DNA of 64,000 nucleotides from Picosynechococcus sp. PCC 7003 (lineage in GTDB: Bacteria > Cyanobacteriota > Cyanobacteriia > Cyanobacteriales > MRBY01). The translations under genes and the position numbers were made by a program. Below the pieces are notes generated by a model that saw nothing but the letters and a program-made list of their open reading frames with translations, made no database searches and was not told where the DNA came from. Below, piece after piece: positions 1-9,574 of this stretch. Position 1 is the stretch's first letter. Each line of letters begins with the position of its first letter. The stretch spans positions 1,506,661 to 1,570,660 of the forward strand of contig NZ_CP016474.1 of assembly GCF_001693255.1 (NCBI RefSeq), written 5' to 3'.

Positions 1-135
1 CAAACAACGGATGATATTCGCCCGATTCGTCAAACTATAAATCACCGCCATGACCTGCATAATTTGTTGCTCGATGCTGGAACAACGCTCATACTTGGCG
101 AATAACTGTTTTTGTTCTTTGAAGTGATCAGGCAT
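1..135 (-). CDS. Unknown protein, N-terminal 45 residues only (runs off the left edge)
   Basis: An open frame starts at an ATG at 133-135 on the minus strand and stays open to the edge of the window, giving 45 residues that begin MPDHFKEQKQLF. It lies 53 bp downstream of the dnaE stop codon on the same strand, so it may be read from the same transcript. The stretch is mixed polar and hydrophobic, without a signal peptide. I do not recognise the family from this fragment. The absence of stops over 45 codons is only modest evidence, and no strong ribosome binding site is visible. Confidence 0.5.
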   Translation of the reverse strand, partial: MPDHFKEQKQLFAKYERCSSIEQQIMQVMAVIYSLTNRANIIRCL

Positions 136-188
136 GCACAAAAATCCCAAAAATTATTAAATTAAATAGTATGAAAAAGAAAGTTTCT

Positions 189-2864
189 TTAGCTCACTGT
201 TGCATACGGAGACGCGATATATTCAGGTTGTGGCCCTTTGGGTAAGGCATATTCGGCCAAGCTTAAGTTTTTCGCAAAAATTTCGTCAATCGGCCGCATT
301 TCCCCTGTGGTTGTCAGGAATTTGTGATCGGGGGTTGCCCGAATAATTTGACCATTTTCCAGTTCGTATTCGTACAAAAGGCGATCGCCCCGCTTGTGCC
401 ACTGTTCAATGGGTTGGGTGTAAATTAATCCTTGAGCATCAACACTGTACACATGGCAGAGCAATTCCTGCTCCACGATGGTTTGAATCGGCAGCACCCC
501 ATATTCCACGGTGACGACAGGTGTATCCCCGGCGAGGCAATATTCCGCAAACTTCACCATCTGATCAAATAAATCCCTGGCGATCGCCTCCGAAACCCCA
601 TTGGCCGCCGCCCCCTCCACAAACTTGGCCTCGTGTTTTTTCATTTCGTCAATTTTCTTTTTTCCCATCGCCCGCCGCAGCAAATCCGCTTCCCCAAGGG
701 AATAGCCCGCCAAATCCTGGGCCATTTTCATAATCTGTTCCTGATAAACCAACACCCCATAGGTTTCATTCAAAATCGACTGCAAAAGCTCATGCTGATA
801 TTCGATTTTTTCGACGCCATGTTTGCGGTTGATAAAAATCGGAATTAACCCCGCATCCAAGGGGCCAGGTCGGTAAAGGGCGAGGACAGAGGAAATATCC
901 TCAATGCCGGAGGGGCGCAAATCCTGGACAATTTTTTTCATGCCGTCGGATTCTAGCTGGAAGATTCCCTCTAGATCACCTCGACCAAACAGATCATGGG
1001 TTTTATCAATATCACCCGGTAACTTTTTCGTATGGCCTTTACTGATAATTTCTAGGGCCTTGCGTTCGTCGAGGGGCAACTGATCGAGATCCAGTTCCAC
1101 GTGGCGATATTCTTTGATCAAATCCGCCGCTTTTTTGATCGTGGTGAGGTTTTTTAGGCCGAGAAAATCCATTTTCAGCAGCCCCATCGCCTCCACATCT
1201 TCCATGTAGTACTGGGTAATCACTGCCCCTTCATTGTTGCGCTGGAGCGGTACTGCTTCATCTAGGGGCGTGGAAGAAATCACCACCCCCGCTGCATGGA
1301 CGCCAAAGGTTTTGTTTGTGCCCTCGATGCGGATCGCCATATCGACCCAACGGCGCACCTGGGGATCCGTTTCATAGCGACGTTTAAATTCTGGTTCTGG
1401 CGTCTCGTCGGAGATCATCACCTTGAGTTTTGCCGGTTTGCCCCGAGCCACGGGGATCATTTTTGCCATCATGTCCGCTTCCCCATAGGGAATATCCAGC
1501 ACCCGCGCCACGTCCTTGAGCACAGCTTTGGAGGTCATGCGGTTAAAGGTAATAATTTGTGCCACCCGATCTTCGCCATATTTTTCGGTGACGTATTTGA
1601 TCATTTCGTCCCGCCGCTCGATGCAGAAATCCGTATCAACGTCAGGCATAGATTTTCGTTCGGGATTAAGGAAACGCTCAAACAGCAGGCTGTGGTGAAT
1701 CGGGTCGATATTTGTAATGCCGAGGGAATAGGCGACAAGGGAACCGGCCGCAGAACCCCGCCCCGGCCCAACGGGAATATCATTGTCCCGAGCATATTTC
1801 ACGTAGTCCCACACCACGAGAAAGTAAGTGGAAAATCCCATCTGCTGCATCATTTGCAGTTCGTATTCGAGGCGTTCTTTGTAGGTGGGATCGACTTCGG
1901 CCTGGGTTTTGCATTTGAGGCGTTTGAGGAGTCCGTCCCAGGTGACTGCTTCGAGGTAACTGTCAGCGGTATGGCCCTCGGGGACGGGGTAATCGGGAAT
2001 ACGGGGTTCCCCCAGGATTTTGTAGGGTTCGACCTTGGCAGCAACTTCGAGGGTATTGGCGATCGCCTGGTCGATGATTTCTGGGTCGAGGTGGTCGCGG
2101 AAGAGTTTACGCATCTCGTCGGCGGATTTGAGATATTCGGTGCCGCTGTAGCGGAGGCGCTTATCTTCGGTGATTAATTTTGCGGTTTGGATGCATAGGA
2201 GGGCATCATGGGCCTCTACGTCGTAGCAGGAAATGAAGTGGGAGTCGTTGGTGGCGATGATTTTAATGTCGAGCGCCTGGGCAATTTTGACGATCTCCAC
2301 ATTAACAATGCGGTCTTCCTGGGAGCCGTGGTCTTGGATTTCGAGGTAATAGTCATCGCCAAAAATATTTTTGTACCACTGTGCCACTTCCTTCGCCCGC
2401 TGGTATTCCCCCTTGAGGATACATTGGGGCACTTCCCCACCGAGGCAGGCACTGGTCATAATCAGCCCTTCGTGGTGCTGCTCAATGAGTTCTTTATTAA
2501 TGCAGGGGCGCGCGAAAATACCTTTACCTTGAAAGCCCTTGAGGTGGGAGATGGTGGTCAGTTTCACCAGGTTTTTGTAGCCCTGGGTATTTTTCGCCAG
2601 AACAACCTGATGGTACTTCTTAAAGCGTTGGGTTTTGTCTTCGATGTCGCCGTTGATCACGTACATTTCGTTGCCAATGATCGGCTTGATCCGCTTATTG
2701 CGACAGGTTTTGAGTAGTTCAATCGCCCCGTACATGACTCCATGATCTGTTAAGGCGATCGCCGGCATCTTCAGTTCTTCGGCCCGTTTAATGAGCGGCT
2801 TAATCTGGGAAGCGCCATCGAGCAAACTGTAATCACTGTGGATATGGAGACCGACAAAAGACAT
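189..2864 (-). CDS. dnaE: DNA polymerase III alpha subunit, N-terminal half with split-intein N fragment (DnaE-N)
   Basis: This encodes the first part of the replicative polymerase catalytic subunit. The PHP domain opens with [11 protein letters not shown], and the polymerase active-site motif PDVDTDF lies near residue 410. The extein ends at residue 775 (KFAEY) and is followed directly by Cys776, which starts a 116-residue intein N fragment. That fragment has the block A motif CLAGDTP and the block B motif TPDH. The gene then stops, with no C-terminal polymerase domains. This matches the cyanobacterial split dnaE, whose other half is encoded elsewhere and joined by protein trans-splicing. 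The partner is not in this window. The ATG at 2864 lacks an obvious Shine-Dalgarno sequence. Confidence 0.97.
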   Translation of the reverse strand: MSFVGLHIHSDYSLLDGASQIKPLIKRAEELKMPAIALTDHGVMYGAIELLKTCRNKRIKPIIGNEMYVINGDIEDKTQRFKKYHQVVLAKNTQGYKNLVKLTTISHLKGFQGKGIFARPCINKELIEQHHEGLIMTSACLGGEVPQCILKGEYQRAKEVAQWYKNIFGDDYYLEIQDHGSQEDRIVNVEIVKIAQALDIKIIATNDSHFISCYDVEAHDALLCIQTAKLITEDKRLRYSGTEYLKSADEMRKLFRDHLDPEIIDQAIANTLEVAAKVEPYKILGEPRIPDYPVPEGHTADSYLEAVTWDGLLKRLKCKTQAEVDPTYKERLEYELQMMQQMGFSTYFLVVWDYVKYARDNDIPVGPGRGSAAGSLVAYSLGITNIDPIHHSLLFERFLNPERKSMPDVDTDFCIERRDEMIKYVTEKYGEDRVAQIITFNRMTSKAVLKDVARVLDIPYGEADMMAKMIPVARGKPAKLKVMISDETPEPEFKRRYETDPQVRRWVDMAIRIEGTNKTFGVHAAGVVISSTPLDEAVPLQRNNEGAVITQYYMEDVEAMGLLKMDFLGLKNLTTIKKAADLIKEYRHVELDLDQLPLDERKALEIISKGHTKKLPGDIDKTHDLFGRGDLEGIFQLESDGMKKIVQDLRPSGIEDISSVLALYRPGPLDAGLIPIFINRKHGVEKIEYQHELLQSILNETYGVLVYQEQIMKMAQDLAGYSLGEADLLRRAMGKKKIDEMKKHEAKFVEGAAANGVSEAIARDLFDQMVKFAEYCLAGDTPVVTVEYGVLPIQTIVEQELLCHVYSVDAQGLIYTQPIEQWHKRGDRLLYEYELENGQIIRATPDHKFLTTTGEMRPIDEIFAKNLSLAEYALPKGPQPEYIASPYATVS
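192..539 (-). other. N-terminal half of the DnaE split intein
   Basis: The coding part for residues 776-891 of DnaE-N begins with the nucleophile Cys (codon at 537-539) after the extein sequence KFAEY. It contains the TxxH block B motif (TPDH) and ends in a polar tail (YATVS). There is no homing endonuclease domain and no block F or G, which in this family lie on the separately encoded C fragment. A HIP1 octamer at 381-388 falls inside the intein and encodes part of the GDR tripeptide. Confidence 0.95.
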
Positions 2865-2916
2865 GGGGGAGGCGACTCAAAACGAATAATGCATCTCTTA
2901 TCTTAAGGGAGTTTTT

Positions 2917-4158
2917 CTATGAATCTTCACCCTGGGGTGCTAGACGCAACAGTTGACCCGAATTTGCATCCGTTAAAACATAGAGGTAACCATCGGGGCC
3001 CTGGCGCACATCCCGCACCCGTTGGCCAATGGGAATCCGTGACTCGGCGATCACATTTCCCTGTTCATTGACCTCTAAACGGTGAATATCCCGGGAAACC
3101 AAGCCCCCTGCAAATAAATCTCCCTGCCAATCTGAAAGGCGATCGCCTGTATAAATCGCCAACCCAGAAGGGGCGATCGAAGGTGTCCAAACCCGCTGGG
3201 GATCCGTAATTCCTGGGGCTGTCGTTGCGGGGGCCACGGGTCGCCCTGTTGCATATTCCGCACTAAAAGAAACCTGGGGCCAACCATAATTCGCATCTCC
3301 CTGGATCAAATTCACCTCATCACCACCCCTAGAACCATGTTCCGTCGCCCAAACCCGCTGGGTGATGGGATCGAAGGCCAATCCTTGGATATTGCGGTGG
3401 CCGTAACTCCAAATTTCCGGTAACGCTCCTGGTTCATCTACAAAGGGATTATCGTCAGGAATTGAGCCATCATCGTTAATGCGGATTACCTTCCCCAGGT
3501 GACTATCAAGGTTTTGGGCTTGGTTCCGGATAAACTCCCCATCCTGTTCTAGGGGCGGATTCCCACCGTCACCAATGGAAATCAGTAAGGTTTGATCCGG
3601 GAGCCAAGTCAGTCGGGAGCCGAAATGCTGTCCCCCTTGTTTAGTACGTGCCACCTGGAAAATCACTTCCCAATCGGTTAACTTTTCTCCGTCAAATTTA
3701 GCCCGGGCGACCCTTGTGCGGTTTGCATCTTGGGTACCGAAAGCATAGGTAAAGTAAACCCAGTTATTTTGCGCAAAGTCTGGATGAAGCGCAATGTCTA
3801 ATAAGCCCCCCTGCCGGGACGCAAACAGTTGTTGGGCCTCAGCTGCAGAGACTTCTGCAACCCCGGCGATCGCCTCTGGTTCCAAGACCCCATCCCGCAC
3901 GAGGCGCAACCGTCCCGGTCGCTCCGTGATCAACATATCCCCATTGGGTAGCCAAGCGACCCCCCAAGGATGTTCTAAACCTTCAACAATTGGCGTCACC
4001 GTCACGGCGTCCACCGCTAAATCCTCAACCTGGGGACTCATTAAAGCAACCGTTTCTGGGGTTCCATTGGGCATTGAAACGGACTGAGATGAACAACCCA
4101 CCAAGGGCAAGGCACTCCACCATAGGGCCGTCATCAGCAGCTTCAGTCGAGTGTTCAT
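2917..4158 (-). CDS. PQQ-dependent aldose sugar dehydrogenase-like lipoprotein
   Basis: This predicted 413-residue protein has the soluble glucose/sorbosone dehydrogenase six-bladed propeller fold. Supporting segments are EHPWGVAWLPNGDMLITERPG near the N-terminus, then SIGDGGNPP, SYGHRNIQGLAFDP and WATEHGSRGGDEVN. Family members oxidise aldoses in the periplasm with pyrroloquinoline quinone; whether this strain makes or scavenges PQQ cannot be seen here. From the ATG at 4158 the N-terminus is a lipoprotein signal (MNTRLKLL... with lipobox LVGC and the acylated Cys at residue 22). An upstream in-frame ATG at 4188 would add ten residues before a normal signal, so I prefer 4158. Confidence 0.88.
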   Translation of the reverse strand: MNTRLKLLMTALWWSALPLVGCSSQSVSMPNGTPETVALMSPQVEDLAVDAVTVTPIVEGLEHPWGVAWLPNGDMLITERPGRLRLVRDGVLEPEAIAGVAEVSAAEAQQLFASRQGGLLDIALHPDFAQNNWVYFTYAFGTQDANRTRVARAKFDGEKLTDWEVIFQVARTKQGGQHFGSRLTWLPDQTLLISIGDGGNPPLEQDGEFIRNQAQNLDSHLGKVIRINDDGSIPDDNPFVDEPGALPEIWSYGHRNIQGLAFDPITQRVWATEHGSRGGDEVNLIQGDANYGWPQVSFSAEYATGRPVAPATTAPGITDPQRVWTPSIAPSGLAIYTGDRLSDWQGDLFAGGLVSRDIHRLEVNEQGNVIAESRIPIGQRVRDVRQGPDGYLYVLTDANSGQLLRLAPQGEDS

Positions 4159-4201
4159 GGGGACAGATACTCCGCTAAGGATAAACAATTCCCAGGGTAG
4201 A

Positions 4202-4834
4202 TCATGGCTCTAATTTTTGACTGGCTGTGTCTTCCTTCCAGCGTTTCAGAGGGATACAGTCAATCTCAAACTGATCCAAGGCCCTGGCAACAACAAAATC
4301 TACTAAATCATTAATGGTTTGCGGTTGGTGATACCAGGCCGGAATCGCCGGGACAATCTTGACACCGACCTCAGCCAGTTGAGTTAAATTTCGCAAATGG
4401 ATCAAACTAAAGGGCGTTTCCCTCGGCACAATCACCACCTTGCGACCTTCTTTGATGGAGACATCGGCGGCCCGTTCGAGGAGATCAGAACTGAGACCAT
4501 TGGCAATTTTGGCGACGGTGCTCATGCTGCAGGGAATCACCAGCATTCCTCTCGTACGGTAGGAACCACTAGCAATCCCTGCCCCCACATCGCCCCAACG
4601 GTGACAGCGTAAAGTACCTTTTTCGGGGACCCCTGCTTGGTCACGCCAAAAAGTAGCCTGGTGATCGGGATCTGCGGGCATGGTGATCTGGTTCTCCGCT
4701 TGCCACACCATAAAGGATGCTTTTGAGGCGACGACATCCACGGTAAAGTTGGCTTCAAGTAAATATTTAAGTGTCCGCACCGCATAGATAAGCCCCGATG
4801 CACCACTGATACCTACTGTGAGGGGTCGATCCAT
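4202..4834 (-). CDS. ubiX: Flavin prenyltransferase UbiX
   Basis: This 210-residue flavoprotein-fold enzyme attaches a dimethylallyl group to FMN to make prenylated FMN, the cofactor of UbiD-type decarboxylases. In cyanobacteria that step is linked to plastoquinone synthesis. The N-terminal GISGASG loop, the PCSMSTVAKIA segment and VPRETPFSLIHLRNL are typical of UbiX/Pad1. An upstream TTG at 4852 would add six residues; the ATG at 4834 is preferred because GISGASG then lies near the start, as in the family. It is downstream of the HEAT-repeat gene on the same strand with a 34-bp gap, and 43 bp ahead of the sugar dehydrogenase gene. Confidence 0.93.
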   Translation of the reverse strand: MDRPLTVGISGASGLIYAVRTLKYLLEANFTVDVVASKASFMVWQAENQITMPADPDHQATFWRDQAGVPEKGTLRCHRWGDVGAGIASGSYRTRGMLVIPCSMSTVAKIANGLSSDLLERAADVSIKEGRKVVIVPRETPFSLIHLRNLTQLAEVGVKIVPAIPAWYHQPQTINDLVDFVVARALDQFEIDCIPLKRWKEDTASQKLEP

Positions 4835-4868
4835 AGAAAATTTTGACTGCAAGGTTTGTAAAGTTTTT

Positions 4869-5609
4869 TTAAATCAAACCTTCAAATTCTAACGCTTCGA
4901 TCATTTGCAGGCCATTGGGATCCCCAATGCGTAGCAGCGCGGCCCGGGCGTCTTCTTTGACGCCGACATCCTCATCTTCAACGAGGGCTTCAATCAGGGC
5001 ATCGACGGCGGTGGCGTAGATCACGTTGGAGGGCATTTCACGACAAAGTTGCCCCAACGACCAGGCGCAGTTACTGCGGACGGCGGCCATTTTATCGCGA
5101 CGTAACCCCCGAATGAGGGGCGGAATCGCCCGGGAAATATCTTCGTACTGGAGTTTGGCCACCTGGGCGAGACTACTGGCGGCCCACAGACGGACAGCGG
5201 AAATGTCATTTTGGAGGGCGTGTATTAACGGATCAACGGAGCGGCGATCGCCACAGTTCCCCAAAGCCCAAACAACCCCCTTGCGCACATAGCCATTCCA
5301 ATCCTGATCGAGCACATCAATTAAAGCGGGTACCGCTGTTGCTGAGGCATTACGACCAAGGGCATAGGCAGCACTCACACGGGTGAGGGGACAAACGTCT
5401 CCCTGGAGCAGCTCAATGAGGGGATTTACGGCTCGCTCATCACGGTGGTCACAAAAGTAGCGGGCGGCGATCATGCGTTGGTTTTTATCGGCAGCAGCAA
5501 GCATTGTGAGCATCGAGTCTGCCGTCACTGCTCCGTCTGGGGTGCTTTCCTGAAGCGGCTGTTCACCCAAGGTTTCGTCAATTAGGTTAAGGTCGTTTGG
5601 ACTTGGCAT
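4869..5609 (-). CDS. HEAT-repeat protein, IaiH-like candidate
   Basis: This 246-residue protein is built from about six PBS-lyase-type HEAT repeats; recurring units include RVSAAYALGRNASATAVPALI and VRKGVVWALGNCGDRRSVDPLI. It has no signal peptide or membrane segment. Such repeats act as protein-binding scaffolds and also occur in phycobilin lyases. It is divergently transcribed from the iron-sulfur scaffold gene nfu, 195 bp away. Together with its size, this makes an IaiH-type role (a HEAT protein reported to bind the IscA scaffold in Synechocystis) an attractive reading. That assignment is inferred from context, and a phycobilin lyase role is not excluded. Confidence 0.85.
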   Translation of the reverse strand: MPSPNDLNLIDETLGEQPLQESTPDGAVTADSMLTMLAAADKNQRMIAARYFCDHRDERAVNPLIELLQGDVCPLTRVSAAYALGRNASATAVPALIDVLDQDWNGYVRKGVVWALGNCGDRRSVDPLIHALQNDISAVRLWAASSLAQVAKLQYEDISRAIPPLIRGLRRDKMAAVRSNCAWSLGQLCREMPSNVIYATAVDALIEALVEDEDVGVKEDARAALLRIGDPNGLQMIEALEFEGLI

Positions 5610-5741
5610 AATTAATTACCCTACTACCGTTGTTGTTCTAGGGGCAACTGTTGGGTGGAACCAACGACAGGCGCGCCACGTAGCGGATCCCTCTGAGATC
5701 GCCAACATTATCGCCTCAAAGTCTACTGGAGAGCATTTTCT

Positions 5742-5772
5742 TTGCAAAGGAATAAAACGGAAACTTTATAAT
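5742..5772 (+). promoter_or_regulatory. Candidate sigma-70-type promoter of nfu
   Basis: A perfect -10 box TATAAT lies at 5767-5772, with a weaker -35-like TTGCAA at 5742-5747 and a 19-bp spacer. It sits 33 bp upstream of the nfu ATG in the divergent spacer shared with the HEAT-repeat gene. The -10 is strong; the -35 and its spacing are not ideal. Confidence 0.55.
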
Positions 5773-5804
5773 AGAAGGCGATCCCTTCGTTCACCAAAAA
5801 AATT

Positions 5805-6041
5805 ATGGCATTAGCACTCACGACCGAAAACGTCGAAGCAACCCTTGATGAATTGCGTCCCTACCTCAAAGCCGACGGTGGCAACGTTGAGTTGGTAGAG
5901 ATTGATGGCCCCGTGGTTAAACTGCGTCTCCAGGGCGCTTGTGGGTCTTGCCCCAGTTCAACCATGACCCTACGGATGGGCATCGAACGGCGTTTACGGG
6001 AAAATATTCCGGAAATTGCAGAAGTAGAACAGGTTTTCTAA
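5805..6041 (+). CDS. nfuA: NifU-like iron-sulfur scaffold protein (Nfu domain only)
   Basis: This 78-residue protein consists of a single Nfu domain. It begins with the typical [21 protein letters not shown] and carries the cluster-binding CxxC motif as CGSC near residue 47. Nfu proteins assemble and hand over [4Fe-4S] clusters; in cyanobacteria the stand-alone Nfu is considered a main scaffold for photosystem I cluster supply. It is a monocistronic unit with a near-consensus -10 box upstream and a strong intrinsic terminator downstream, so it should be expressed independently of its neighbours. Confidence 0.95.
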   Translation: MALALTTENVEATLDELRPYLKADGGNVELVEIDGPVVKLRLQGACGSCPSSTMTLRMGIERRLRENIPEIAEVEQVF

Positions 6042-6068
6042 ATCACTTTTCACTTTCTCTAAAGCTGA

Positions 6069-6096
6069 AGGGGTTTACCGTGGTAAACCCCTTTTT
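6069..6096 (+). terminator. Intrinsic terminator of nfu
   Basis: An 11-bp perfect inverted repeat (AGGGGTTTACC at 6069-6079 and its complement at 6082-6092) with a 2-nt centre is followed by a T run. It lies 27 bp after the nfu stop codon and separates nfu from the convergent ppc gene. Confidence 0.9.
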
Positions 6097-6120
6097 GGTA
6101 TCTGACGGATCTGTTTGAGA

Positions 6121-9108
6121 TCAACCGGTATTGCGCATGCCGGCAGCGATGCCATTGATGGTTAAAAGGGCACCCCGCAGGAGTTCTTCTTTGCTGTAGC
6201 GGAAGTGGACGATACTGGCCTGGGTTTCCCTGGTGTATTGCCTTAATCGTTTGAGGAGCGAGACTTGCAGGAAACCGAGGGGGACAATGGTGCCATTTCT
6301 CAGTTGGACAGAACGTTGCAAAGGGCGATCGCCATCGAGGAGCGCTTCATTTTCTGTGATTTCGAGGATTAACCGCTTCGTGAGGTTGTATTCCTGGGAA
6401 ATCTGCTCCAGTAGCCGTTCAAACCGGGGAATATCTTCTTTTTCCGCCAGTTCATGGACATAATGGCTCGCCATCTGTAAGTCCACCTTGGAGAGGGTCA
6501 TTTCCACCTTCGAGATCACCATCCGGAAAAAGGGCCATTTGCTGTAGAAATAGCGCATTAACTTCAGGTTCTCGACGGGATCTTCTTCAAAAAAGCCCTG
6601 GAGTGCCGTGCCCACGCCATACCAAGCGGGAACCAAGAAACGACTTTGGGTCCAGCTAAAGACCCAGGGGATTGCCCGGAGACTACTCAAATCTTTATTG
6701 CCCTTTTTACGACGGGCCGGGCGGGAACTGATTTGGAGTTGGCTAATTTCCGGAATCGGCGTCACGGACATGAAAAAGTCGAGGAAGTCTGGTTCTTCGT
6801 AAATTAACGCCCGGTAAGCCGCCCGCGATCGCTGGGAGAGGTCTTCCATAATCCGGTTCCAGGGCTGAATATCATCAAAACCACTGGCCAACAAACTCGA
6901 TTGAATCACCGCTGTAGAAACGCTTTCGAGGTGATATAAAGCCAAGTCTGGGAGGGAATATTTGGAGGCCAGCACTTCCCCCTGTTCGGTGATTTTAATC
7001 CGGCCATTAATGGTGTTCGGCGGTTGGGCCAAAATTGCGGCATAGGCAGGGCCACCCCCCCGACCAACGGAACCGCCCCGACCGTGGAAAATGCGGAGGT
7101 CAATGCCGTAGGGATCAGCTACTTGCTGGAGATTTTTCTGGGCTTTGTGAATTTCCCAATTACTACTGAGGAAGCCGGAATCTTTGTTGCTGTCGGAATA
7201 GCCGAGCATAATTTCCTGGAGATTGGGCACCAGGCGATCGCCAAAGGTTTCATCACAGCGTCCATCGGCGGGGGGTTCGTAGCCACCAGCCAAACAAGCG
7301 CGATAGAGGGGAATTTCAAACAACGCCTGCATGATTTCCGGGGCGTTGCGCAGGTCATCCACCGTCTCAAAAAGGGGCGCAATGCGGATGGTGGTCAGCC
7401 CTGTGAGGGGGTCATACAAACCCGCTTCCTGGGCCAAAAGCAGCACTTCTAAGACATCACTGACTTCGTTGGTCATACTGATGATGTAGGTCTGGCAAAT
7501 GCCGATACCAAATTCCTGTTGGAGGCGGTGCAGTACTTGGAGGGTTTGGATCGTCTCAATGGTTTTTTCCGAAAAGTGCATTTCCTTCGGAATCAGAGGA
7601 CGGCGGGTTTTGAGTTCCTGCACCAGCCAAGCGGTTTTCTCTGCGTCGCTGAGGTCGTTGTAGGATTTCGGTAATACCCCCAGGTAGTCCACAATTTCGG
7701 CGATCGCATCGGAATGTCTAGTGGATTCTTGGCGAAAATCAAGGCGGGTAAGTACAAAGCCAAAAATCTCTACCTGGCAAATAAGCTTGTCTAGGGCCGC
7801 ACAGTTGATTTCCGTTTGCACCAGGCTTTCACGGATTAGTTTCAGGTCAGCGAGAAACTCCTGTCCACAGAGATAAACTTTTTCATCGGCGGCTTCTACC
7901 TTATTTTCCCAGGCGGGCATATTCGCCAAACGGCGGTTGCGTTCTAGGGTATTTTCTAAGCGCCGCTTAATGTAGGCCAATTTGAGGCGATAGGGTTCTT
8001 GGCGGTAGCGAATTGCCAGGGTTTCGTAAATGTCGGGGAAAATATTTTGATCTTGCTCCAACGAATCCAGCAGATCCGGCAGCACATTACTCCAATGCAG
8101 CGATAAGCTCAACACATCCGAAAGGGATTCCACCGAGGCAACGTAACGCTCTAGCACCAAACCCCGCTGGTAGCAGGCTGTCTTCCAGGTCACATCAGGG
8201 GTCACGGAGGGGTTGCCATCGCGATCGCCCCCAACCCAAGAGCCAAAATTGCAAAAATTGGTGGTGGGCACCTTGAGGGTCGGGAAAGATGCCTTTAGGG
8301 CCTGTTGGAGTCGTACCGATAATTCCGGTAGGGTGTCAAACAGAACTTCCTCAAAGTAATGCAAGGCATAGTCCACCTCGTCTAACACCTGGGGTTTAAA
8401 TTGGTGCAGTTCATCGGTGCGCCACCAGAGCCGAATTTCTTCGGTAAGTTGCTGTTGAATATTTTCGATTTCCCAAGAATCGCTCGTCCCCAAGCTTTTA
8501 AGCCCTTCTTCGGTTTGATCTAGTTGGCGCAGGATTCCCGCAATCCGCCGCTGTTTATTGCGAATCGTATGACGCACAATCTCCGTGGGGTGGGCCGTAA
8601 ACACCAGGCGAATATCCAACTGATTGAGAAGACGCTGGATCGTCTGGGGCGGCATATTTTGCTGCTTGAGATGGGGAAACAGCCAATCAAAGGTACCGGC
8701 TTGGGTGGGGGCAATTTCTGTGTGGACGCTGTTGCCATTGGCTTCGTTGGCATTGGCAGAGGCGAGGTTCCGACGAAATTGTTGTTGTTCGCGCTGTTCG
8801 TAATGTTGCTCGACGCTATTAATTAACTGGAAATAAAGGGCAAAGGCCCGCGCTGCCCGGATTGCGTCTTCTAGATCTAGGGTTTCGATCAGTTCAGAAA
8901 TATTACTGGGAGAGAAATTTAAGCTTTGGCCATCGGCGGCCCGGGTTGCCCGGAGATGATTGAGCCGTTCAACGAGTTTTTGACCACATTCTTTCTGCAA
9001 CACCGCCTGCCAAATGTCTTCAACCAGCGTGAGGCGTTGCCGGAGGAGAGATTGGGAAGTGGACAAAAGTTCAGCTTCGGCACTGGGGGGATGCATGACT
9101 TGGTTCAT
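6121..9108 (-). CDS. ppc: Phosphoenolpyruvate carboxylase
   Basis: This 995-residue enzyme carboxylates phosphoenolpyruvate with bicarbonate to oxaloacetate, the anaplerotic CO2 fixation route of cyanobacteria. Diagnostic motifs are present: [13 protein letters not shown] (catalytic His, near residue 175), GGDRDGNP, the [11 protein letters not shown] segment near residue 637, [14 protein letters not shown] near 670, and the invariant C-terminal MRNTG. The length is normal for cyanobacterial forms, which carry a longer N-terminus than the E. coli enzyme. The gene is convergent with nfu and isolated from other minus-strand genes. Confidence 0.98.
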   Translation of the reverse strand: MNQVMHPPSAEAELLSTSQSLLRQRLTLVEDIWQAVLQKECGQKLVERLNHLRATRAADGQSLNFSPSNISELIETLDLEDAIRAARAFALYFQLINSVEQHYEQREQQQFRRNLASANANEANGNSVHTEIAPTQAGTFDWLFPHLKQQNMPPQTIQRLLNQLDIRLVFTAHPTEIVRHTIRNKQRRIAGILRQLDQTEEGLKSLGTSDSWEIENIQQQLTEEIRLWWRTDELHQFKPQVLDEVDYALHYFEEVLFDTLPELSVRLQQALKASFPTLKVPTTNFCNFGSWVGGDRDGNPSVTPDVTWKTACYQRGLVLERYVASVESLSDVLSLSLHWSNVLPDLLDSLEQDQNIFPDIYETLAIRYRQEPYRLKLAYIKRRLENTLERNRRLANMPAWENKVEAADEKVYLCGQEFLADLKLIRESLVQTEINCAALDKLICQVEIFGFVLTRLDFRQESTRHSDAIAEIVDYLGVLPKSYNDLSDAEKTAWLVQELKTRRPLIPKEMHFSEKTIETIQTLQVLHRLQQEFGIGICQTYIISMTNEVSDVLEVLLLAQEAGLYDPLTGLTTIRIAPLFETVDDLRNAPEIMQALFEIPLYRACLAGGYEPPADGRCDETFGDRLVPNLQEIMLGYSDSNKDSGFLSSNWEIHKAQKNLQQVADPYGIDLRIFHGRGGSVGRGGGPAYAAILAQPPNTINGRIKITEQGEVLASKYSLPDLALYHLESVSTAVIQSSLLASGFDDIQPWNRIMEDLSQRSRAAYRALIYEEPDFLDFFMSVTPIPEISQLQISSRPARRKKGNKDLSSLRAIPWVFSWTQSRFLVPAWYGVGTALQGFFEEDPVENLKLMRYFYSKWPFFRMVISKVEMTLSKVDLQMASHYVHELAEKEDIPRFERLLEQISQEYNLTKRLILEITENEALLDGDRPLQRSVQLRNGTIVPLGFLQVSLLKRLRQYTRETQASIVHFRYSKEELLRGALLTINGIAAGMRNTG

Positions 9109-9236
9109 GGTACTTAGACGTTTGGGGCTAGGAAAATGGGCTGTCTGCTGTGAAAGAAGATCTTGATGATTGTAAGGGCTAAGGTTCGATCGGGGTAGTG
9201 CGGTGGAACACGGAACGGGAGATCGCCTTTTAGCGG

Positions 9237-9467
9237 TTAAGGGGAAGGCTCAGGCGAATCGGACTGCTCAACATCGGGAAAGGGTAGAGAAGGGAGGCGA
9301 TCGCCTCGGAAAATTTCTTCACTCCAAATCCCTGCCTGCATTAAGGTCTGGGCGAAATCTTCCCCCCAACGGTGGGTCAAAAGATAGGCTGGGGCCAATA
9401 GCCCAACGAGGAGATTAGGAGGAACAGGGAACTGAACTTTCATAGGGCGATAGACACGACAGACCAT
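9237..9467 (-). CDS. Small protein of unknown function
   Basis: A 76-codon frame ends at 9237. A hydrophobic stretch near the N-terminus ([17 protein letters not shown]) is followed by an acidic, proline-rich tail. The ATG at 9467 has AGGA six bases upstream; an alternative ATG at 9443 would begin at MKVQFPVPP and give 68 residues. It lies upstream of ppc on the same strand, 128 bp away. I do not recognise a family. The opposite strand has a competing 71-codon frame with a less protein-like composition. Confidence 0.5.
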   Translation of the reverse strand: MVCRVYRPMKVQFPVPPNLLVGLLAPAYLLTHRWGEDFAQTLMQAGIWSEEIFRGDRLPSLPFPDVEQSDSPEPSP

Positions 9468-9574
9468 CCCTATCCTACTAGCCTATTTATGCGAGAACAA
9501 TTCCGGGGACTTTCGTATATCTTAGGGAGTGAATTGTCCCCACTCGGCCAACCCAAAAACGCCCCTTTGCCACT

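Noticed and set aside
1296-2177. 293-codon open frame on the plus strand across dnaE
   Set aside because: It is antisense to the well-conserved polymerase frame and its translation has no recognisable protein pattern; it is a shadow of GC-rich third positions.
9203-9418. 71-codon plus-strand frame upstream of ppc
   Set aside because: It competes with a more protein-like minus-strand frame and its translation is of mixed low-complexity character.
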